DNA of 60,000 bases from Symsagittifera roscoffensis (GCF_963678635.1 NC_087067.1:33456401-33516400); one strand, 5' to 3'; positions 13,183 to 24,212 are shown, counted from the first letter of the stretch. Made by a program: numbers and translations. Notes: generated by a model from the letters alone, not told the origin.

Positions 13183-14341
13183 TTATTTAAAGCAAAAGTA
13201 AATATTTTACTTTTATGCGCTAAGAGTTATTGCTGTTTAAATTTCGGTGATGTCAAAAAGTTAAGCCTAATCGAGCGTGGTGCAAAAATTTTCAATGGGT
13301 CAAATTTTGGCCAAAACAAAAGAAAACCGAAATTTTTTTTTTGCAGTATCAATTTTGTGTACAATCAGCTGCTGATAGGTCAAAAATAATGGAGATAACT
13401 TTTGGGGTCTTTGAGTTATAGCCTTTTGAATTTCGGTGATTTCAAAAAAATAAGCCCAATCGAGCCTGGTGAATTGCGCGAACGGCCATAACTTGCCCAA
13501 AAATTTTAAAATTTCCAAATTTTATTATTTGGATCACAAGATCATAGTCAAATCTTGGGAGACTGAGAAAATAAACCAATTTCGTCGGTCCAACACAAAG
13601 TTATAAGCTTTTGAAATCTCGGTGATACCAAAAAGTTAAGCCTAATCGAGCGTGGTGCAAAAAATGAAATTTTCAAAATTTTTTTTTTCTTTTCGTTCAA
13701 AGTTCATTTTTGTCATCTCGTTTCATAAATTTGAGCTCAGGACAATTCCAACGAGCCCAACACGACGTTTGTAGCTCAAGTGTACGTGGAGTAATCATCA
13801 GTTGAAAATTTGGGGGGACCCGAATTTCGGCCATTTTGGACGAAAATCGGCCTAAAAGCTAACTTTTAAGTTAGTGCAATTTTTTTTCTTGCATTTTTCA
13901 AGAGAATTGGGCTGCCCTCCGCTGTCTCAGAGTGCATTCAAAGAAAACTTATCAAATAGATTTGAATACTTACCTATTTAATAAGTTTATCACAACAAGT
14001 AGGCTAAAAGCAACTGACAGTATCCTGGCTGGTATTCAATCATATGCCACTTACAGTGGATGTGCGGCTATCATGCCATAGATGGTCATTCAAGGCACCT
14101 TGTACACGCTCCATAGGTTTTGACCAGCTGATTTGGCCATAAAACACATTGGGCCAAAAAAATTCCAAACAATGTCAATTTTCAGTTTTTTGTTTGAAAT
14201 GCATAAATTATAACGTGAGCGTGCAAAATTTTACATGGTATAAGAGCATATTTTTACTTTCGCGCGAGGGCGAGTGTTTTAAAAGTAATGTACATAGACA
14301 TAAGCTAGTAAGGATATAAATGAAAGCGGAGTAACTCAAAT

Positions 14342-14461
14342 GCCTACGACCATACCATGTTGAATGCACCGGTTCTCGTCTGATCACCGAAGTTAAGCAA
14401 CATTGGGCCTGGTTAGTACTTGGATGGGAGACCGCCTGGGAACACCAGGTGTTGTAGGCTT
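14342..14461 (+). rRNA. 5S ribosomal RNA, gene 12
   Basis: Full length with C40T in the stem/loop bordering helix III. Its spacer lacks about 18 bp in subrepeat A near 14650 (caatcagctg joined to gagataac) and is interrupted at 14805 by a minus-strand LINE fragment. The next gene therefore starts 3,595 bp downstream. Confidence 0.97.
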
Positions 14462-14902
14462 TTGTTTAAAGCAAAAGTAATTCTTTTACTTTTATGCGCT
14501 AAGAGTTATTGCTGTTTAAAGTTCGGTGATGTCAAAAAGTTAAGCCTAATCGAGCGTGGTGCAAAACTTTTCAATGGGTCAAATTTTGGCCAAAACAAAA
14601 GAAAACCGAAAAATTTCTTTTGCAGTATCAACTTTGTGTACAATCAGCTGGAGATAACTTTTGGGGTCTTTGAGTTATAGCCTTTTGAATTTCGGTGATG
14701 TCAAAAAAATAAGCCCAATCGAGCCTGGTGAAATGCGCGAACGGCCATAACTTGCCCAAAAATTTTAAAATTTCCAAATTTTATTATTTGGATCACAAGA
14801 TCATGGGTGGGATACACTTTGTTCCAGACCTTGAAAAGGTCAAAGCATCCAATTGATTCGAAAATGTTGCAAATTATTTGATATCTTTGGACCCGCCGGT
14901 CA

Positions 14903-15400
14903 CTACGATGTACTTGATCGGCAGTTAAAATCACCCCCAACCAAAATCAATGTATCTCTCCGTTGCTCGGCTAATTTGTTAGCTAGGCCAGTAAGGACTG
15001 AGTAGTCCTTGCTGAGGGGATTGATATATATAGAGCAGTAAATGCTGCCAGGTTCTGACTCTTTCAGAGCCAAAGCCATATGGCTTTGGTAAAAATTCTG
15101 AATTTTCCATTTATTGGGAAATAATAAAAGTAAACCTCCTGAGTTATTTTGGCTGCATGGCTGGATTAGATAATTCAAATTATAGCTGGTCAAAATGGCC
15201 TTATGCTTTGAGCTTAATACATACAATTTTGTTTCTTGTAACGCTATAACATAGTCATGATGTAATTTTCCCCCATGTTTTGGCTTATTCAGGTCAACCA
15301 GGATGCCTAGAAGTTTGAGGTGGTTACCTAGACCTCTACAGTTTAATGTATAAAAGCACGTCATGACTAGATTATAAGTCTGTTGGAAATAATTTTGCAT
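14903..15400 (-). pseudogene. LINE ORF2 endonuclease domain, copy 3 (motifs intact, truncated)
   Basis: Open for 165 codons on the minus strand. In LINEs this APE-type domain nicks the genomic target and primes reverse transcription. Visible signatures are NCRGLGN (residues 20-26), the glutamate motif LQETKL (54-59), SGGLLLLF (87-94) and GGDFN (155-159), all in the expected order. The frame then closes at SSTS. The expected continuation (DRRVQRYQ...FDLFKVWNKVYPTH, about 14811-14898) lies in a different frame, so there is a frameshift soon after GGDFN. The element ends at 14805, before any reverse transcriptase. Confidence 0.8.
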
Positions 15401-16463
15401 GCGAATTTGAATAGTTAAAGATAGCCGGTTTCATAATGTTATTCGGGAATCTATGAGTAAAGACCTGATGGGGTTTTAATATCACCACCACCAAAATCAA
15501 CGTATCTCCCCGTTGCCTATCATGCTTTCGAGCTAGGGCAGTAAGGACTGAAATGTCCTTACTGTGGGGATTGATGCAAATAGAGCAGTATATACTGCCA
15601 GATTCTGACTTTGTCAAAGCCGAAACTTTTCGGATTTGGTAAAATCTCTGAAAATTCCAGTTTTCGGTTGAGAAATAATTCAAAGTTTCTAACTTACACT
15701 GTTTGCATGTTTGGAATGAATTATACAGTTTAAAATTGATCAAGATGGCGTTTTCTTTTAAGCTTAATACATACAGTTTTGATTCTGGAAATGCTATAAC
15801 GTAGTCATGTCGTACTTTTCTTTCAAAATTTGGCTTGCTGAGGTCAATATAGATGCAATTCATACTGATGTGGTCCTTATATCCTCTAGGACGTTCTGAA
15901 AACAGGCACGTCTTGACTAAGTTATAAGTTTTTCCTATGCAAATCGCATGCAAAGTTACTAATTTCGTCTTAGCCGTTATTACGATGTAAGTCAAGGTTA
16001 AATGTACGAGTAAGTGATGTCTTGCATTACCCATCCCCAAGTAATCTTTCTCATCTCTCCGGTGTCCAGTCAAACAATTGACTAGAACACCAAGGTCTGA
16101 AAAGGCTTTGCTGAGGAGATTGACATACCTCTTGCAGCAAACGTTGCATGATTCAAAAATTTTAAAGGTCAAAGCATTTTGACTTTCAAAAAATGTGTCA
16201 AAATTCCAATTAAGGGTAAAAAATGTAGACAATAGTACTGAACTATGCAAACTGCCTGTCTGGAGTTTAAAGCTCAGACCTCTATTAACGAAAAAGACTG
16301 TTTTTTTAGAGGTTAGAGCGTCTAGTTTTTTAAATTTTAGACCTAAAATGTAGTGTTTATGTGACGTTTTCCCACGTTCTGGCTTTCTTATTGGAACAAG
16401 GATGCCTAGAGGTTTCAGCTTCTCAGTGGAACCGCTGCTCTTTAGAAATTTAAAGCACAACAT
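14924..16463 (-). repeat. Threefold tandem repeat of the LINE endonuclease region
   Basis: Three copies on the minus strand start at 16463 (MLCF), 15914 (KTCLF) and 15364 (MTCFYTLNCRG), spacings of 549 and 550 bp. Aligned landmarks recur in order: LGILV..LxKP; HDYVIA; KLYVLS; GSIYCSI-INP-SKD-SVLT; RRDTLILV. The repeat is also visible in DNA: compare gcagtaaggactga...gggattgat...agagcagta...actgccag at about 14989-15055 and 15538-15605. Copy 1 is the most diverged and copies 2 and 3 are closest. Confidence 0.85.
15372..16463 (-). pseudogene. LINE endonuclease copies 1 and 2 (catalytically degenerate)
   Basis: One open frame of 363 codons starts 11 nt after ORF1. Residues 1 to about 146 are copy 1 and residues about 184-330 are copy 2 of the endonuclease region. 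The signature residues of APE-type LINE endonucleases, present in copy 3, are missing here. The N-terminal NCRGLGN is SSGSTEK in copy 1 and ERPRGYK in copy 2. The LQETKL glutamate motif is LKFKKL in copy 1 and FPESKL in copy 2. The GGDFN motif is LGMGNA in copy 1 and VVVILK in copy 2. Neither copy is likely to cut DNA. The frame stays open, so these segments may have been translated as an N-terminal extension, or decay may simply not have produced a stop yet. Confidence 0.75.
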
Positions 16464-16474
16464 TATGAAAAAAA

Positions 16475-17512
16475 TTATGTATGAGAAGTTTTTAGACTCG
16501 ATACCTGTTGTTCTCTTTTTTGCAGTTTTGATGGAGTCTGCTTCTCCGCGTCTGGGCTGCTGTGTCGTCTCTGTGATTTCTGGCGGCTGAACGACCCACT
16601 CCTTCTGAGGCTACTGCGCGCCTTCATCACATGCCAGTCCTCCTCATCCATTCGGCCCTCAGAGGCCGGAGTCCCATCAGCAGAATTGCTTGTGGCCAAA
16701 TCAGATGTCGTCTGGTTGACCTCTGGTGGTTGTTGTCTCCTGATCCGACACCAGGAATCATCATGACCAATATAAGGCTTTTTCTCTTCCTTGCATAGAC
16801 TGCAGGAATGAATTGACGGGACATGCGCGTTGAAGGGTAGATCGAGCCATTTGAATGGCCGAGTTTTGACAGCGTTGAACGACCACTGCCTCAGGTCAGT
16901 TTCAGCGCTCTCATTGGGGATTCTGATAACGGCCGAAGCTTTACCGTTGAAGAAGCTCCCCTGTCCACACTTCTCGCGTTGACGCGTAACTTCTCCCTCC
17001 ACATGAACTGTTGGGGGGAGCTGCAGGGCTTCGAGGACTGCCTCGTCGTCACAAAGCCCGGGGACCTGGTTCATGCGTAGCATGGCCGTCTTTGGAAACC
17101 CGGTTGGATCATATCTCCAGAAGTGGTCACCCGTTGGGAAGATAGTTTTGTCAAAGAGCTGCAGTCCTTCTGTCTTCAAGATGGTCAGCTCGTCCTCCGC
17201 CTCAGTTGGCGCGATAACGATTAAAGAATGTAATCTTTTTTCTTTGACAGTAGAGAAAGCTTTGGAGATGGTAATTTGATCTCGATGATGGGGTTTAAAG
17301 GAGGACAAGATGTCAACAATGGTTTTTTTTGAGGCAGCTTCGAAACTAGCATTAGACTTGAAATGTTCTTTTGTAAAGGGAGGAATGATGGTCATTTTTA
17401 AGAATGAAGTGACTTTAATATGAGGTCTTGCAGTGCCCTCAGCGAGAACTTCAGAAAAAGAAGGCGACTGGCTATCAGCCATGTCCAAAAGTAAGTAATG
17501 CGTGGAAAACAA
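16475..17512 (-). CDS. LINE ORF1 (gag-like nucleic-acid-binding protein)
   Basis: An open frame of 345 codons on the minus strand; a second in-frame ATG at codon 11 (17482) is an equally good start. ORF1 proteins of L1/Tx1-type LINEs bind the element RNA and form the ribonucleoprotein that carries it to the target. Residues about 140-215 (KTAMLRMNQVPGL..., ...GKASAVIRIP) resemble the RRM-like fold seen in such ORF1 proteins. A CX2CX9HX4C zinc knuckle is visible at C237, C240, H250 and C255. The C-terminal 80 residues are rich in S, R and K. The frame has no stop or frameshift, so it may have decayed little, although the element is incomplete. It ends 11 nt before the first ATG of the next open frame, consistent with an ORF1-ORF2 arrangement. 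Family placement is by motif and layout only. Confidence 0.75.
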   Translation of the reverse strand: MFSTHYLLLDMADSQSPSFSEVLAEGTARPHIKVTSFLKMTIIPPFTKEHFKSNASFEAASKKTIVDILSSFKPHHRDQITISKAFSTVKEKRLHSLIVIAPTEAEDELTILKTEGLQLFDKTIFPTGDHFWRYDPTGFPKTAMLRMNQVPGLCDDEAVLEALQLPPTVHVEGEVTRQREKCGQGSFFNGKASAVIRIPNESAETDLRQWSFNAVKTRPFKWLDLPFNAHVPSIHSCSLCKEEKKPYIGHDDSWCRIRRQQPPEVNQTTSDLATSNSADGTPASEGRMDEEDWHVMKARSSLRRSGSFSRQKSQRRHSSPDAEKQTPSKLQKREQQVSSLKTSHT

Positions 17513-17581
17513 TGCAAATTTATCTTCAGTTTAATCTCGGTAACAAAAGAAAAGGTAATTTTGATATAATCACGAGCCAAA

Positions 17582-17600
17582 TTATCACAACAATTAGGCT
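17582..17600 (+). repeat. Possible target-site duplication, 5' side of the LINE
   Basis: The 19 bp ttatcacaacaattaggct directly abut the 5' end of LINE fragment 1. The same 19 bp abut the 3' end of LINE fragment 2 at 31400-31418. The sequence is a normal part of the spacer, so its duplication is inferred from the two junctions and not seen around one intact element. Confidence 0.5.
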
Positions 17601-17936
17601 AAAAGCAACTGACAGTATCCTGGCTGGTATTCAATCATATGCCACTTACAGTGGATGTGCGGCTATCATGCCATAGATGGTCATTCGAGGCACCTTGTAC
17701 ACGCTCCATAGGTTTTGACCAGCTGATTTGGCCATAAAACACATTGGGCCAAAAAAATTCCAAACAATGTCAATTTTCAGTATTTTGTTTGAAATGCATA
17801 AATTATAACGTGAGCGTGCAAAATTTTACATGGTATAAGAGCATATTTTTACTCTCGCGCGAGGGCGAGTGTTTTAAAAGTAATGTACATAGACATAAGC
17901 TAGTAAGGATATAAATGAAAGCGGAGTAACTCAAAT

Positions 17937-18056
17937 GCCTACGACCATACCATGTTGAATGCACCGGTTCTCGTCCGATCACCGAAGTTAAGCAACATTG
18001 GGCCTAGTTAGTACTTGGATGGGAGACCGCCTGGGAACACCAGGTGTTGTAGGCTT
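17937..18056 (+). rRNA. 5S ribosomal RNA, gene 13
   Basis: Full length with G70A (gggcctAgttag), within the intermediate element and also present in gene 14. The spacer is 1,160 bp and nearly identical to that after gene 14. Confidence 0.97.
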
Positions 18057-19216
18057 TTATTTAAAGCAAAAGTAATTCTTTTACTTTTATGCGCTAAGAG
18101 TTATTGCTGTTTAAAGTTCGGTGATGTCAAAAAGTTAAGCCTAATCGAGCGTGGTGCAAAAATTTTCAATGGGTCAAATTTTGGCCAAAACAAAAGAAAA
18201 CCGAAAAATTTCTTTTGCAGTATCAATTTTGTGTACAATCAGCTGCTGATAGGTCAAAAATAATGGAGATAACTTTTGGGGTCTTTGAGTTATAGCCTTT
18301 TGAATTTCGGTGATGTCAAAAAAATAAGCCCAATCGAGCCTGGTGAATTGCGCGAACGGCCATAACTTGCCAAAAAATTTTAAAATTTCCAAATTTTATT
18401 ATTTGGATCACAAGATCATAATCAAATCTTGGGGTACTGAGAAAATGAACCAATTTCGTCGGTCCAACACAAAGTTATAAGCTTTTGAAATCTCGGTGAT
18501 ACCAAAAAGTTAAGCCTAATCGAGCGTGGTGCAAAAAATGAAATTTTCAATATTTTTGTTTTGTTTTCGTTCAAAGTTCATTTTTTTTCATCTCGTTTCA
18601 TAAAGTTGAGCTCAGGACAATTCCAACGAGCCCAAAACGACGTTTGTAGCTCAAGTGTACGTGGAGTAATCATCAGTTGAAAAATTGGGGGGACCCGAAT
18701 TTCGGCCATTTTGGACGAAAATCGGCCTAAAAGCTAACTTTTACGTTAGTGCAATTTTTTTTCTTGCATTTTTCAAGAGAATTGTGCTGCCCTCCGCTGT
18801 CGCAGAGTGCATTCAAAGAAAACTTATCAAATAGATTTGAATACTTACCTATTTAATAAGTTTAACACAACAATTAGGCTAAAAGCAACTGACAGTATCC
18901 TGGCTGGTATTCAATCATATGCCACTTACAGTGGATGTGCGGCTATCATGCCATAGATGGTCATTCAAGGCACCTTGTACACGCTCCATAGGTTTTGACC
19001 AGCTGATTTGGCCATAAAAAACATTGGGCCAAAAAAAATCCAAACAATGTCAGTTTTCAGTATTTTGTTTGAAATGCATAAATTATAACGTGAGCGTGCA
19101 AAATTTTACATGGTATAAGAGCATATTTTTACTCTCGCGCGAGGGCGAGTGTTTTAAAAGTAATGTACATAGACATAAGCTAGTAAGGATATAAATGAAA
19201 GCGGAGTAACTCAAAT

Positions 19217-19336
19217 GCCTACGACCATACCATGTTGAATGCACCGGTTCTCGTCCGATCACCGAAGTTAAGCAACATTGGGCCTAGTTAGTACTTGGAT
19301 GGGAGACCGCCTGGGAACACCAGGTGTTGTAGGCTT
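19217..19336 (+). rRNA. 5S ribosomal RNA, gene 14
   Basis: Identical in body to gene 13, including G70A. The shared flank variants (cataatcaaatcttggggtactg, tcaatatttttgttttgttttcg) mark a recent duplication of the whole unit. The spacer is 1,160 bp; its last 100 bp or so switch to variants typical of the short-unit family (taacgtacatag, ataagtg). Confidence 0.97.
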
Positions 19337-20469
19337 TTATTTAAAGCAAAAGTAATTCTTTTACTTTTATGCGCTAAGAGTTATTGCTGTTTAAAGTTCG
19401 GTGATGTCAAAAAGTTAAGCCTAATCGAGCGTGGTGCAAAAATTTTCAATGGGTCAAATTTTGGCCAAAACAAAAGAAAACCGAAAAATTTCTTTTGCAG
19501 TATCAATTTTGTGTACAATCAGCTGCTGATAGGTCAAAAATAATGGAGATAACTTTTGGGGTCTTTGAGTTATAGCCTTTTGAATTTCGGTGATGTCAAA
19601 AAAATAAGCCCAATCGAGCCTGGTGAATTGCGCGAACGGCCATAACTTGCCAAAAAATTTTAAAATTTCCAAATTTTATTATTTGGATCACAAGATCATA
19701 ATCAAATCTTGGGGTACTGAGAAAATGAACCAATTTCGTCGGTCCAACACAAAGTTATAAGCTTTTGAAATCTCGGTGATACCAAAAAGTTAAGCCTAAT
19801 CGAGCGTGGTGCAAAAAATGAAATTTTCAATATTTTTGTTTTGTTTTCGTTCAAAGTTCATTTTTTTTCATCTCGTTTCATAAATTTGAGCTCAGGACAA
19901 TTCCAACGAGCCCAAAACGACGTTTGTAGCTCAAGTGTACGTGGAGTAATCATCAGTTGAAAAATTGGGGGGACCCGAATTTCGGCCATTTTGGACGAAA
20001 ATCGGCCTAAAAGCTAACTTTTACGTTAGTGCAATTTTTTTTCTTGCATTTTTCAAGAGAATTGTGCTGCCCTCCGCTGTCGCAGAGTGCATTCAAAGAA
20101 AACTTATCAAATAGATTTGAATACTTACCTATTTAATAAGTTTAACACAACAATTAGGCTAAAAGCAACTGACAGTATCCTGGCTGGTATTCAATCATAT
20201 GCCACTTACAGTGGATGTGCGGCTATCATGCCATAGATGGTCATTCAAGGCACCTTGTACACGCTCCATAGGTTTTGACCAGCTGATTTGGCCATAAAAA
20301 ACATTGGGCCAAAAAAAATCCAAACAATGTCAGTTTTCAGTATTTTGTTTGAAATGCATAAATTATAACGTGAGCGTGCAAAATTTTACATGGTATAAGA
20401 GCATATTTTTACTCTCGCGCGAGGGCAATTGTTTTAAAAGTAACGTACATAGACATAAGCTAGTAAGGA

Positions 20470-20475
20470 TATAAG
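20470..20475 (+). promoter_or_regulatory. Variant TATA-like element of gene 15
   Basis: TATAAG replaces TATAAA at -27 to -22. The same form precedes genes 16, 17 and 21. Confidence 0.45.
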
Positions 20476-20496
20476 TGAAAGCGGAGTAACTCAAAT

Positions 20497-20616
20497 GCCT
20501 ACGACCATACCATGTTGAATGCACCGGTTCTCGTCCGATCACCGAAGTTAAGCAACATTGGGCCTGGTTAGTACTTGGATGGGAGACCGCCTGGGAACAC
20601 CAGGTGTTGTAGGCTT
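20497..20616 (+). rRNA. 5S ribosomal RNA, gene 15 (first short unit)
   Basis: Consensus gene body. The terminal T-run is only three bases (ggcTTTattt), below the usual Pol III minimum, so termination probably depends on the T4 runs about 25 nt downstream. The spacer is 971 bp because subrepeats A and B are fused into one. Confidence 0.97.
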
Positions 20617-21560
20617 TATTTAAAGCAAAAGTAATTCTTTTACTTTTATGCGCTAAGAGTTATTGCTGTTTAAATTTCGGTGATGTCAAAAAAATAAGCC
20701 CAATCGAGCGTGGTGAATTGCGCGAACGGCCATAACTTGCCCAAAAATTTTAAAATTTCCAAATTTAATTACTTGGATCACAAGATCATAGTCAAATCTT
20801 GGGGGACTGAGAAAAAGAACCAATTTCGTCGGTCCAACACAAAGTTATAAGCTTTTGAAATCTCGGTGATACCAAAAAGTTAAGCCTAAACGAGCGTGGT
20901 GCAAAAAATGAAATTTTCAAAATTTTTGTTTTTTTTTTTCGTTCAAAGTTCATTTTTTTCATCTCGTTTCATAAATTTGAGCTCAGGACAATTCCAACGA
21001 GCCCAAAACGACGTTTGTAGCTCAAGTGTACGTGGAGTAATCATCAGTTGAAAATTTGGGGGGAACCGAATTTCGGCCATTTTGGACGAAAGTCGGCCTA
21101 AAAGCGAACTTTTACGTTAGTGCAATTTTTTTTCTTGCATTTTTCAAGAGAATTGTGCTGCCCTCCGCTGTCGCAGAGTGCATTCAAAGAAAACTTATCA
21201 AATAGATTTGAATACTTACCTATTTAATAAGTTTATTACAACAATTAGGCTAAAAGCAACTGACAGTATCCTGGCTGGTATTCAATCATATGCCACTTAC
21301 AGTGGATGTGCGGCTATCATGCCATAGATGGTCATTCAAGGCACCTTGTACACGCTCCATAGGTTTTGACCAGCTGATTTGGCCATAAAACACATTGGGC
21401 CAAAAAAAATCCAAACAATGTCAGTTTTCAGTATTTTGCTTGAAATGCATAAATTATAACGTGAGCGTGCAAAATTTTACATGGTATAAGAGCATATTTT
21501 TACTCTCGCGCGAGGGCGAATGTTTTAAAAGTAACGTACATAGACATAAGCTAGTAAGGA

Positions 21561-21566
21561 TATAAG
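21561..21566 (+). promoter_or_regulatory. Variant TATA-like element of gene 16
   Basis: TATAAG at -27 to -22, as in genes 15, 17 and 21. Confidence 0.45.
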
Positions 21567-21587
21567 TGAAAGCGGAGTAACTCAAAT

Positions 21588-21707
21588 GCCTACGACCATA
21601 CCATGTTGAATGCACCGGTTCTCGTCCGATCACCGAAGTTAAGCAACATTGGGCCTGGTTAGTACTTGGATGGGAGACCGCCTGGGAACACCAGGTGTTG
21701 TAGGCTT
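21588..21707 (+). rRNA. 5S ribosomal RNA, gene 16
   Basis: Consensus body, T3 gene end. The spacer is 967 bp of the short type and shares attttgcttgaaatg and gccacaaacg-type variants with its neighbour, so genes 16 and 17 are close relatives. Confidence 0.97.
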
Positions 21708-22647
21708 TATTTAAAGCAAAAGTAATTCTTTTACTTTTATGCGCTAAGAGTTATTGCTGTTTAAATTTCGGTGATGTCAAAAAAATAAGCCCAATCGAGC
21801 CTGGTGAATTGCGCGAACGGCCATAACTTGCCCAAAAATTTTAAAATTTCCAAATTTTATTATTTGGATCACAAGATCATAGTCAAATCTTGGGGGACTG
21901 AGAAAATGAACCAATTTCGTCGGTCCAACACAAAGTTATAAGCTTTTGAAATCTCGGTGATACCAAAAAGTTAAGCCTAATCGAGCGTGGTGCAAAAAAT
22001 GAAATTTTCAAAACTTTTTTCTTTTTTCGTTCAAAGTTCATTTTTTTCATCTCGTTTCATAAATTTGAGCTCAGGACAATTCCAACGAGCCACAAACGAC
22101 GTTTGTAGCTCAAGTGTACGTGGAGTAATCATCAGTTGAAAATTTGGGGGGAACCGAATTTCGGCCATTTTGGACGAAAGTCGGCCTAAAAGCGAACTTT
22201 TACGTTAGTGCAATTTTTTTCTTGCATTTTTCAAGAGAATTGTGCTGCCCTCCGCTGTCGCAGAGTGCATTCAAAGAAAACTTATCAAATAGATTTGAAT
22301 ACTTACCTATTTAATAAGTTTATTACAACAATTAGGCTAAAAGCAACTGACAGTATCCTGGCTGGTATTCAATCATATGCCACTTACAGTGGATGTGCGG
22401 CTATCATGCCATAGATGGTCATTCAAGGCACCTTGTACACGCTCCATAGGTTTTGACCAGCTGATTTGGCCATAAAACACATTGGGCCAAAAAAAATCCA
22501 AACAATGTCAGTTTTCAGTATTTTGCTTGAAATGCATAAATTATAACGTGAGCGTGCAAAATTTTACATGGTATAAGAGCATATTTTTACTCTCGCGCGA
22601 GGGCGAATGTTTTAAAAGTAACGTACATAGACATAAGCTAGTAAGGA

Positions 22648-22653
22648 TATAAG
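22648..22653 (+). promoter_or_regulatory. Variant TATA-like element of gene 17
   Basis: TATAAG at -27 to -22. Confidence 0.45.
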
Positions 22654-22674
22654 TGAAAGCGGAGTAACTCAAAT

Positions 22675-22794
22675 GCCTACGACCATACCATGTTGAATGC
22701 ACCGGTTCTCGTCCGATCACCGAAGTTAAGCAACATTGGGCCTGGTTAGTACTTGGATGGGAGACCGCCTGGGAACACCAGGTGTTGTAGGCTT
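22675..22794 (+). rRNA. 5S ribosomal RNA, gene 17
   Basis: Consensus body, T3 gene end. The spacer is 957 bp of the short type, with part of the T-rich stretch after subrepeat C lost near 23105. Confidence 0.97.
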
Positions 22795-23751
22795 TATTTA
22801 AAGCAAAAGTAATTCTTTTACTTTTATGCGCTAAGAGTTATTGCTGTTTAAATTTCGGTGATGTCAAAAAAATAAGCCCAATCGAGCCTGGTGAATTGCG
22901 CGAACGGCCATAACTTGCCCAAAAATTTTAAAATTTCCAAATTTTATTATTTGGATCACAAGATCATAGTCAAATCTTGGGGGACTGAGAAAATGAACCA
23001 ATTTCGTCGGTCCAACACAAAGTTATAAGCTGTTGAAATCTCGGTGATACCAAAAAGTTAAGCCTAATCGAGCGTGGTGCAAAAAATGAAATTTTCAAAA
23101 TTTTTTTCTTTTCTTCATTTTTTTCATCTCGTTTCAAAAATTTGAGCTCAGGACAATTCCAACGAGCCCCAAACGACGTTTGTAGCTCAAGTGTACGTGG
23201 AGTAATCATCAGTTGAAAATTTGGGGGGACCCGAATATCGGCCATTTTGGACGAAAATCGGCCTAAAAGCTAACTTTTATGTTAGTGCAATTTTTTTCTT
23301 GCATTTTTCAAGAGAATTGGGCTGCCCTCCGCTGTCGCAGAGTGCATTCAAAGAAAACTTATCAATTAGATTTGAATACTTACCTATTTAATAAGTTTAT
23401 CACAACAATTAGGCTAAAAGCAACTGACAGTATCCTGGCTGGTATTCAATCATATGCCACTTACAGTGGATGTGCGGCTATCATGCCATAGATGGTCATT
23501 CAAGGCACCTTGTACACGCTCCATAGGTTTTGACCAGCTGATTTGGCCATAAAACACATTGGGCCAAAAAAATTCCAAACAATGTCAGTTTTCAGTATTT
23601 TGTTTGAAATGCATAAATTATAACGTGAGCGTGCAAAATTTTACAGGGTATAAGAGCATATTTTTACTCTCGCGCGAGGGCGAGTGTTTTAAAAGTAATG
23701 TACATAGACATAAGCTAGTAAGGATATAAATGAAAGCGGAGTAACTCAAAT

Positions 23752-23871
23752 GCCTACGACCATACCATGTTGAATGCACCGGTTCTCGTCCGATCACCGA
23801 AGTTAAGCAACATTGGGCCTGGTTAGTACTTGGATGGGAGACCGCCTGGGAACACCAGGTGTTGTAGGCTT
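23752..23871 (+). rRNA. 5S ribosomal RNA, gene 18
   Basis: Consensus body. The gene end has a T7 run (23870-23876), the longest terminator in this cluster. A short-type spacer follows to about 24200 and then the 595-bp duplicated segment, so the next gene is 2,208 bp downstream. Confidence 0.97.
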
Positions 23872-24201
23872 TTTTTAAAGCAAAAGTAATTCTTTCACTT
23901 TTATGCGCTAAGAGTTATTGCTGTTTAAATTTCGGTGATGTCAAAAAAATAAGCCCAATCGAGCCTGGTGAATTGCGCGAACGGCCATAACTTGCCCAAA
24001 AATTTTAAAATTTCCAATTTTATTATTTGGATCACAAGATCATAGTCAAATCTTGGGGGACTGAGAAAATGAACCAATTTTGTCGGTCCAACACAAAGTT
24101 ATAAGCTTTTGAAATCTCGGTGATACCAAAAAAGTAAGCCTAATCGAGCGTGGTGCAAAAAATGAAATTTTCAAATTTTTTTTTTTCGTTCAAAGTTCAT
24201 T

Positions 24202-24212
24202 GCTGTAGGCTT
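24202..24212 (+). pseudogene. 5S rRNA 3'-end stump, copy 1
   Basis: Only nt 110-120 of a 5S gene remain (gctgtaggctt). They carry the T111C change found in gene 22, which identifies the donor lineage. No promoter element is left. Confidence 0.75.

Larger units (their letters stand above)
1..14804 (+). repeat. 5S rDNA tandem array, left block (genes 1-12)
   Basis: Head-to-tail units of 1,218-1,283 bp, each with one 120-nt 5S gene and one spacer. Positions 1-373 are the tail of a unit whose gene lies left of the window. Spacers carry three subrepeats marked by the core cggtgatgtcaaaaa or cggtgataccaaaaa, followed by a G6 tract, a CTAAC...GTTAG hairpin, the conserved block and the upstream TATA-like element. 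The spacers after genes 1 and 3 share a 23-bp deletion (cttac joined to aattagg at about 1283 and 3782). The spacer after gene 3 has also lost about 38 bp near 3392. Nothing else that looks like a gene is visible in these spacers. Confidence 0.97.
14805..17581 (-). mobile_element. LINE fragment 1 (5' half: 5' UTR, ORF1, triplicated endonuclease start of ORF2)
   Basis: A 2,777-bp block unlike the spacer, read on the minus strand. In order it has a 69-bp 5' leader (17513-17581), an ORF1 with a CCHC knuckle, and three tandem copies of an APE-type endonuclease region. It stops just after the end of the endonuclease domain (residues FDLFKVWNKVYPTH, in a shifted frame), so the reverse transcriptase is missing. 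At the left it joins the spacer after gatcacaagatcat. At the right it joins the spacer at ttatcacaacaattaggct. About 431 bp of spacer that should lie between these two points is absent. Loss of the 3' part is unusual for a LINE, whose truncations are normally 5', so a later deletion is more likely than an aborted insertion. Architecture points to the L1/Tx1 group; the exact clade is not determined. Confidence 0.85.

Noticed and set aside
16402-17279. Plus-strand and alternative minus-strand frames of 62-68 codons within LINE fragment 1
   Set aside because: They are shadows of ORF1 in other frames, with no domain of their own.
22208-22414. Plus-strand frame ending IQSYATYSGCAAIMP across the conserved block, seen in many units
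   Set aside because: Its 5' part is broken by indels in several units, it has no recognisable domain and its composition is that of the spacer. Conservation of the block does not look codon-based by eye.
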